Source of the DNA: Deuterostichococcus epilithicus
Lineage: Eukaryota; Chlorophyta; Trebouxiophyceae; Prasiolales; Stichococcaceae
Length of the DNA stretch: 64,000 nt
NCBI GenBank assembly: GCA_033439295.1
Contig: JAVTLE010000018.1
Span: 372,001-436,000, forward strand
Direction of reading: 5' to 3'
Each line of letters begins with the position of its first letter. Within the stretch, counting starts at the first letter, position 1. This document shows, in pieces, positions 57,640-64,000 of the stretch. Below the pieces are notes generated by a model. That model searched no databases and was not told the DNA's origin. It saw only the letters and a program-made list of their open reading frames with translations. The position numbers and the translations under genes are program-made.

Positions 57640-60600
57640 ATGGCTCCGAAGAAGAAGGAAGTGCCGGCTGAGCGGCCCATTCTGGGACGTTTCAAGTCGA
57701 ACCTGAAGGTGAGCTGCTCAATGGATCCCGCCTGAGAATCGATACAGGACAGGTCCTGCCACACCTACAAGCGGCAACAAACCTGGAACCGTTTGCTTGC
57801 GTCATTGTGGGTGCGCCTACATGGGCGCTTAGTCGTAAACGCCGAGAACGATGCATGCGCACAGTTCACGTGCAAGTGCAATGCCATGTATTTAGGCAGA
57901 TGCGAGCCTGTGCAGCGTATGTGAGACTCGCTGAGGCTTTACATGCGATGCAGATCGGCATCGTGGGCCTACCGAACGTGGGCAAGAGCACGCTCTTCAA
58001 TACGCTTACGAAAATGGGCATCCCTGCGGAAAACTTTCCCTTCTGCACCATCGACCCTAACAACGTGAGGATGCGAGCGTGACACAAGCCGTACAGTTCA
58101 CGTTTCATACTATAATCGGATGCAGGGTCGATTCTGACCGCATGTGCGCCGTGCAGGCGCGGGTCAATGTTCCAGACGACCGCTTCAAGTGGCTGTGCGA
58201 CCAGTTCAAGCCGAAGAGCGAAGTCCCAGCGTTCCTGGAGATCGTCGACATTGCCGGCCTCGTCAAGTGCGCTGGAGCCGATGCATTGGCAGAGCCTCAC
58301 ACCAACCAACGTCTCCACATCTAGCATGCAAGGACGACAGCAATGCCACAAAAGGGTACAGTCTCGGTAGGGCACTCTACAAACGCATGCGGGGAAAACA
58401 GTCAGAAGCGAAGTGAAGCATTCGGCTCCTGCGTTGCAGGGGCGCGGCGTCGGGCGAGGGTTTGGGTAATGCGTTCCTGTCGCACATCCTGGCAGTGGAC
58501 GGCATCTTCCATGTGTGCCGAGGCTTCGAGGTGCGCGCTCCTCTGCCAGCTCGATCGCACCATCTCAACACAAGGCTGTAGATGGCTGTAGAAGGTAGGG
58601 ACAGCGGATGTACACAGCCTAAGGGACTGTCGCAGAAGCTCTGGCAGCAACCCGTCGGTCAGCAGCTGGTGTTGTCAGGCTGATGTTGTCTCGGTGGCTG
58701 GTTTGGCACTCAGACACGGGCAAATGAGAGCTTTGCGGGGACTCTGCAACGAGGGCCCTACAATTTTTGGTCCAGATCTCCTAAAGCGCAGCTTTCTACG
58801 CTGCGATCGTGCCCTCCCATTGAGGGGTGCCGGTGCGCTGCTGTCAGTGGGGCGAACACCCGACAGGGGTGATGTCACCATAGGCAAGCTTCCGAGTCGG
58901 AATCACAGTACACATACAATCTCGTTCCGCCAGACAGGGAAGCAATCAAAACCCTACACATGCCGTGCAGGACCCGGATGTGGTGCACACGGAAGACCGC
59001 GTGGACCCGGTGGAGGACCTGGAGATCATACACCACGAGCTGCGACTGAAGGACATCGAGCGGGTGTCAAACCACCTGGAGTCCATCTCCAAGATCAAGG
59101 GGCGCGCGCCCAACAAGGACGAGAAGGAGCAGATTGAGATTGCGCAGAAGGTGCTCGCGTGCCTGGAGGGCGGCAAGGACGTCAGGTGGGGTGTAAAATA
59201 TGCTGTCATAACCCACTGCGCCCTCCTGGTTGTCGTGTGTCCACTGCTAGTGTGCATCTCTGACCCAGACTGGTGTCACAGATCGTTGTCGGCTCTGCAT
59301 CGCCCGTCTCCGTGCGATGCATCCGCCCCTCTGTGCATGCACTTGCCTGCTGGGGCAGGCTTGCGGTGCCGCACAGCGGGCGGCCGCCGCCGCTCATCTC
59401 GCGAGGCGCTTGCCCGGCGCGGCGCGCGTCACTGCAACAGGATGTCCGAGTCTGACACAGGGCCCTTGAGCGCATCACACCGCCTGTTTTTCATTTTCTT
59501 CAACAGAACACTGACGCGTGCAGGTTTGCGGAGTGGAACGTCAAGGAGGTGGACTTCCTGAACCAGACGCCACTCATCACCGCCAAGCCGGTGGTGTACC
59601 TGCTCAATCTGAGCGAGAAAAACTACATCTCCAAGAAGTCCAAGTGGCAGAAGCCCGTCTACGAGTGGGTGCAGGTGCGCCATCCGTTGTGCTGCTTGGG
59701 TCCCGCTGTCTGGCTGAGAGCGGGCAAGGAAGGGGCGCCTGTTTTGTCAGCCTTTAAAGAATGGCATGATCCTGCGCCTGCGGCGCGTGAGTGCGCTTCC
59801 CTCGCCGAAGACATCTACAGAGGCTGCTCGTGTGCAACCCACCATTGCGCCTTTTACTGCTCGCACACTTACTCTTTCGCAATGCGGACATGTGCAGGCG
59901 CACGGCGGCGAGCCCATCATTCCCTTCTCGGGCAAGTTCGAGAGCACGCTCTTCGACATGCCAGACGACGAGAAGGCAGCGCACTGCAAGGCGGTGCGCG
60001 CCTCTCGCGTGCCCGCTGCCCCTGAACATGCTGCCAGCTTGCCGTGCTCCAGTCAGCCCATTGCACCATTGGCGGCGCTGCACCGCACAACTGTCGTGCC
60101 GTCATCGCACCTGCATCCAAACCAAATGCACTATGCTGTTCTGTGCAGAGGAAGCGGGCAATTTGATGGCACACCTGATCTCGTCTGACAGAGCTTGCCG
60201 AACTTGCAGACGGGCGCCACCAGCATGCTGCCGAAGATCATTACGACCGGCTTCCGGGCGGTGCGCCTCCTACCCACACTCATGCTGTCATCGTTCTCGT
60301 CATGCATACGGCTGAGCTGCCCAGTTGACGGCTCGCCGCAAGTCGCGTGCGCCCCACCGATCCTTCCAGCACAACATTGTTGTTGTGCGCAGGTGCACCT
60401 CATATACTTCTTCACGGCCGGCGAGGACGAGGTCAAGTGCTGGCAGATCCGCAAGGGTGCCAAAGCACCCCAGGTGCCCCCCTCCTTCTGCTCCCGCAGC
60501 ACTCGCCAGGCAACAGGGTGTCGGTTGAAGCACTCCATTCACGCGCTTGCTGCCCGCCAGTTGGCTGTCGAGTCGTTCCTGGCGGCAGCTGCGCCCCCGA

Positions 60601-61127
60601 CAAGTGGTGCACCCGCAAGTCAGGACGCACTCCGTCTGTCGTCCAAAGCCAAAAAGGAAAAATAAGAAAGGTCGATGCCCCAGACGTAACATTAGGATGT
60701 GCGCATGTTAAAACCCGGTCATTGACCGCAGGCGGCGGGCGCGATTCACGGCGACTTCGAGCGCGGCTTCATCTGCGCGGACGTCATGCGGTACGAGGAG
60801 CTGAAGGAGCTGGGCTCCGAGTCCGCCGTCAAGGCCGCCGGAAAGCTGCGGCAGGAGGGCAAGACCTACGTTGTTAACGACGGGTGCGCGTTTTTGGCCG
60901 GCTGCGCATCTGGGACAGGTCGGCTGTGTCGTGGCTTGAAGGGTCGTCCTGCTGCCGCGGTGTTGTTCGAAGCAGCTTAGGTGTCGGTCGCCCAACCCAA
61001 CAGGCAGCAGGATGCATGCCCCACTCGACAGTTGTCTAGCTCTGGTGAAGTGACGGCGGCATTCTGCTGCGCTTGCAGGGATGTGATACACTTCAAGTTC
61101 AACGTCACCTCCGACAAGAAGAAGTGA
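57640..61127 (+). CDS. OLA1: Obg-like ATPase 1 (YchF/OLA1)
   Basis: The ATG at 57640 gives [20 protein letters not shown]. The next exons hold [20 protein letters not shown] (P-loop), [26 protein letters not shown] (G3) joined to [14 protein letters not shown], a helical insert ([20 protein letters not shown]), [28 protein letters not shown], and a C-terminal TGS domain ([54 protein letters not shown]), with a stop at 61125-61127. The usual NKxD guanine motif is NLSE, the mark of the ATP-preferring YchF/OLA1 branch. It is cytosolic and linked to ribosomes and stress responses in plants, yeast and bacteria. All domains appear complete across about eleven exons. Confidence 0.93.
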
Positions 61128-61715
61128 CGTATCATGCACCCCGTGGAACTGATGTATGGTGGAGTGATATTGCTCAGGTTCAGTCTTGGCGTCATTCTTT
61201 GTGCCGGGCACAGCCGGCACGGCAAGTTTTCAGCAGCAGTGCGCACTGGAGACCTGCCTTTACAATATGGATCGAAGCTGAAGCACCGCCGAACAGACTC
61301 CCTACCTGCCTGCCACCGGGGCAGACCACAACGCAACCCCAGCTCGCCTGCTGCTGCTGCTGCTGCTGCTGGTGGTAGCGCATGCCCATTCACCCATTGC
61401 TGTGTAATGTTTGCAGGGGAAGTGCACATTCCTCCTGGCTTGAATTTGAATTCCTCGCATCGATATCGACATGTTCTGCTCGGGAACAAGTCAATCTCGT
61501 CACAGCAGTTGCACCAGCAGCATCAACAAACTCACTGCTGTCGGATCTTGCAAGCCGCAGGCACATCTATCGCGTCGTCTCGCGGCAGATTTGAACAGAT
61601 TTGAATGCACTGCCGACAGCCGTTCCTGTGACGCCTCGCTGAGTCTCCTTACCGCGCGACCAGGCCCAACAATGCCGTCGCAGGTCCTCTGAAGCACACC
61701 GCGCGTGCAGCCACT
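61128..61715. other. spacer between OLA1 and PRI2
   Basis: About 590 bases holding the OLA1 3' flank and the PRI2 promoter and possibly its first exon. A CTG(8)-like run lies at 61350-61375. No other feature is seen. Confidence 0.4.
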
Positions 61716-64000
61716 TTGTCTGTAGACACCGGCAGAACAGTGTCAGAAGCATCCATAGGATTTGACTTGCAAGGCACTCAACTCCAGTTGCCGGGCGGCA
61801 AGGGCGCTGGGCGCAGCCGCCCAGGATTCATGTCGTGGCTCAACGCGCAGCAGGCGACGCCGGTGCCCACAGGCAAAGGCAGCAGGCTGTTGGCACAGAC
61901 GCCGCGGGATGGCAAGCCAGATGCTTACCCTGTGCTGTCGCTGTATGCGGAGCCGCCGGAGGGGGAGGTTGCGATCGAGGACTTTGAGCGCTTCGCCATT
62001 GCGAGGCTTCGAGGCGAGCAGCGCTGGTTGACATTCGCATCCTAGCCCTGCGCAAAGACGCGACATGCTGGCCGCGGTGCAGTGCAAGCTTCTGAACCTA
62101 ATAGTACGAACTGCCCGGTCCTGCAGTGCTGAAGGGCATCGAGGACGCCAAGTCGCGCGGCAAGAAGCCGGACGAGCTCCATGTGAGGGCTCCTTCTCGC
62201 CATCTTGAACATGCATGCAGACAGGGCAGCGACGCTGACTAACGCTGCATGATATCGGGCTGACCCTGATCATTGTCGAGGAACATTTCTGAGACATGCT
62301 TTCGACTGAAATACTGCTGTAGGCGATCATTCTGGAGCTGGACAAGAAGCACCTGCGGTACGGCAGCAGAAAGGAGAACCACTGGCGGGACCAGGTGATC
62401 CACAACCCTAATGCTCATGGTAGTTTGCACACCATGGTGGCAATTTGGGTCTCTGTCTGCACGGCAGAGGCAGTGGATCAGTTGCATGGGCAATGAAGAT
62501 GAGATCTGGAGCAGGTGTCGGCTTTCTGTGGCAGAATCCGTGACGCCTCCAGCGCCGCCCCACAGCAACGCGTGAGCGTGGCGGCCACCAGTGCACGAGC
62601 GGCGCCTGTGACGCAGCGCTCTCTGATGGCCAATGTCCGCCATGCGGCCCCCCTATTTGTAAAGATAAATTACAAAGAAGAAAGACCTCAAGCTCTTGTC
62701 CTCCACCATGCGCACAGGTGTCGCACTTTGTGCTGCGGCTGGCGCACTGCCGCGGGGAGGAGCTGCGGCGCTGGTTCCTGGCGCAGGAAGGCGAACTGTT
62801 TGCCGCGCGCTTCAGGGAGGAGCCCGGCAAGGTGTGCCCTGGCAGCGCGGGCGCACACTGGCGCAGCAGGTTGACGAGTGGTGTCGCTGCAAGGCCGCCG
62901 CATCATCCAGCTAGCACGCATCAGCAGCGATGCGACCAGATCGATGCCGGCCCAGCAGCGCGCTGGGCCAGTGCAGCACCGGGGCTGCAGCTTCCTCCGA
63001 AATTTCCTTTTTCTGTGCTAGTGTGCCGGCCTCACAGCGTGCTGCCCCAGCCCTGTCCCACCAGGCCCGGTCCCACCGGAAACCCTGCCTGCAGGCGGGA
63101 TCGTAGGGGCGTCGGCCTGGAGCAGCGCCAGGAGCTGCCGCGGCAGCAGGCCGGAACTAAGAAAGCAAATCCTGAGGTCCCTGCCTTGGCGTACAGGCAG
63201 AGATCTTCAGGGGCGCCGGCGCGGGGCAGCACCAGGAGCTACCATGGGAGCAGGTCAGAACCCACACTCCAAACCCTGAAACCCCTGGCGCACAGGCGGA
63301 GATCTTCAGGGGCGCCGGCCTGGAGCAGTACCAGGAGCTGCCGCGGGAGCGCGTGGCGCCGAGCACGCACGAGACCGGCTCGGCGGAGGCGGCGGAGGCG
63401 GAGGCGCTGCAGGCGGCGCTCCGGGACGTGGCCCTCTCGCGCGGCGACCGCGATGCGGCGGTCGCCATCGCCGCCGGCCGCATGGGCTTCTACTCGGTGC
63501 GGGTCCCCCCCGGGCAGTCACCGCCGCAGACGTTTCGGTCGCTCCGAATGGCGGTCGCGCAGCCGCACTCCGGGTGTGCAGCCTTGGCGGGGGTTGTCAC
63601 GGCGGGGGCGCGACGCTGTGCAACACTCGTCCCCATGGCTCTGTGGCTGCGCTCCTGGATCACGCATGTTGCGCGGCAGACTGGGCACGCGCGCGCCCTG
63701 CATCGAATCTCTCGGTTTGTCTCCTACTGCGCGCTTGTCCGACACCTCTCAATGGACATCTCGCGCTGCTGCTGCGCCGCAGGTGCCGTTCCAGGATGTG
63801 CCAGACCTAGTGGCGACGCGGCGGGTGCTGCTCGTGCGGGGCCAGGCCTACGTGCAGCAGGATCAGGTGCTTCTTTCCAGCGCAACCCAGACTCCCTCGA
63901 GGCCAGAAGTCGACAGGCCTGCAGGCGGTGCGGCGTGCTCGCCGCCGCCGCCCCCGCTGCGCGGTCCCGGCGGCTCTGTGGTTTCAATTCCTTACAAGAG
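61716..64000 (+). CDS. PRI2: DNA primase large subunit, 5' end uncertain, cut by the window edge
   Basis: PRI2 is the regulatory subunit of eukaryotic primase and helps make the RNA primer for DNA polymerase alpha. Exons from about 61716 give KPDAYPVLSLYAEPPEGEVA and EDFERFAIARLRG, then VLKGIEDAKSRGKKPDELH, ELDKKHLRYGSRKENHWRDQ, VSHFVLRLAHCRGEELRRWF, LAQEGELFAARFREEPGK, then LEQYQELPRERVAPSTHETG and AAGRMGFYS, and VPFQDVPDLVATRRVLLVRG ending AYVQQDQ. These match the N-terminal half of PRI2 in order (HFxLRLAxCxxEELRRWF is diagnostic). The C-terminal iron-sulphur domain should lie right of the window. No in-frame ATG is seen before 61716, so a first exon is missing from the model. Confidence 0.85.
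63092..63360 (+). repeat. three tandem copies of a PRI2 exon start
   Basis: The used exon starts near 63297 after a CACAG acceptor. Copies of the acceptor plus about 60 exon bases begin at 63092 and 63194 (offsets 102 and 100 from one to the next). Shared strings include AGATCTTCAGGGGCGCCGG and CCAGGAGCT. Confidence 0.9.

Noticed and set aside
1-64000. CRISPR arrays, operons, prophage, retroelements
   Set aside because: The window has eukaryotic spliced genes. I saw no spaced direct-repeat arrays and no recognisable reverse transcriptase, integrase, transposase or capsid motifs.

Overview
The window looks like nuclear DNA of a green alga, probably a trebouxiophyte-like chlorophyte. The evidence is high GC, dense GC-rich spliceosomal introns with GT...AG borders, plastid-type (ClpR) and plant-type (L-galactono-lactone dehydrogenase) genes, interstitial TTTAGGG-like telomere motifs, and an intronless tRNA-Arg. 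Almost every protein is split into 5 to 15 short exons, so most long open frames are shadows. Coding calls here rest on conserved motifs and on splice sites that join frames. Exon borders were read by eye and 5' ends are the weakest part.

Region by region. 1-13,400: four genes of two Golgi-type families, a DUF6492 glycosyltransferase-like gene (+), a predicted beta-propeller glycosidase/phosphorylase-like gene (+), its convergent paralogue (-), and a second DUF6492 gene (+). 13,900-18,100: a fasciclin (FAS1) protein with a signal anchor and a Pro/Thr/Ala stalk (-). 19,100-28,700: poorly resolved genes, including one exon of a KAT/CNG-like ion channel (+) and two unidentified minus-strand genes. 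28,867-33,574: a CHID1-type GH18 protein (+). 34,388-40,421: L-galactono-1,4-lactone dehydrogenase (-). 41,571-48,260: a membrane-anchored BNR/Asp-box sialidase-like protein (+). 49,161: tRNA-Arg(TCG). 50,257-52,449: plastid ClpR1-like subunit (-). 52,600-57,300: minus-strand exons of unidentified gene(s). 57,640-61,127: OLA1/YchF ATPase (+). 61,700 to the right edge: DNA primase large subunit PRI2 (+), cut off by the window.

At least seven genes in the left three quarters are secretory or carbohydrate-related (two DUF6492, two propeller proteins, FAS1, GH18, sialidase-like), and GLDH makes ascorbate. This could be a loose cell-wall/glycan neighbourhood, though no co-regulation is shown.

The most unusual signal is structural. 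Many introns hold one to three decayed copies of the start or end of the neighbouring exon together with its splice site, spaced about 50 to 160 bp. I see it in six genes, and a similar 189-bp tandem duplication carries the 3' end of the tRNA gene. This suggests that local tandem duplication across exon-intron borders is an important way introns grow in this genome.
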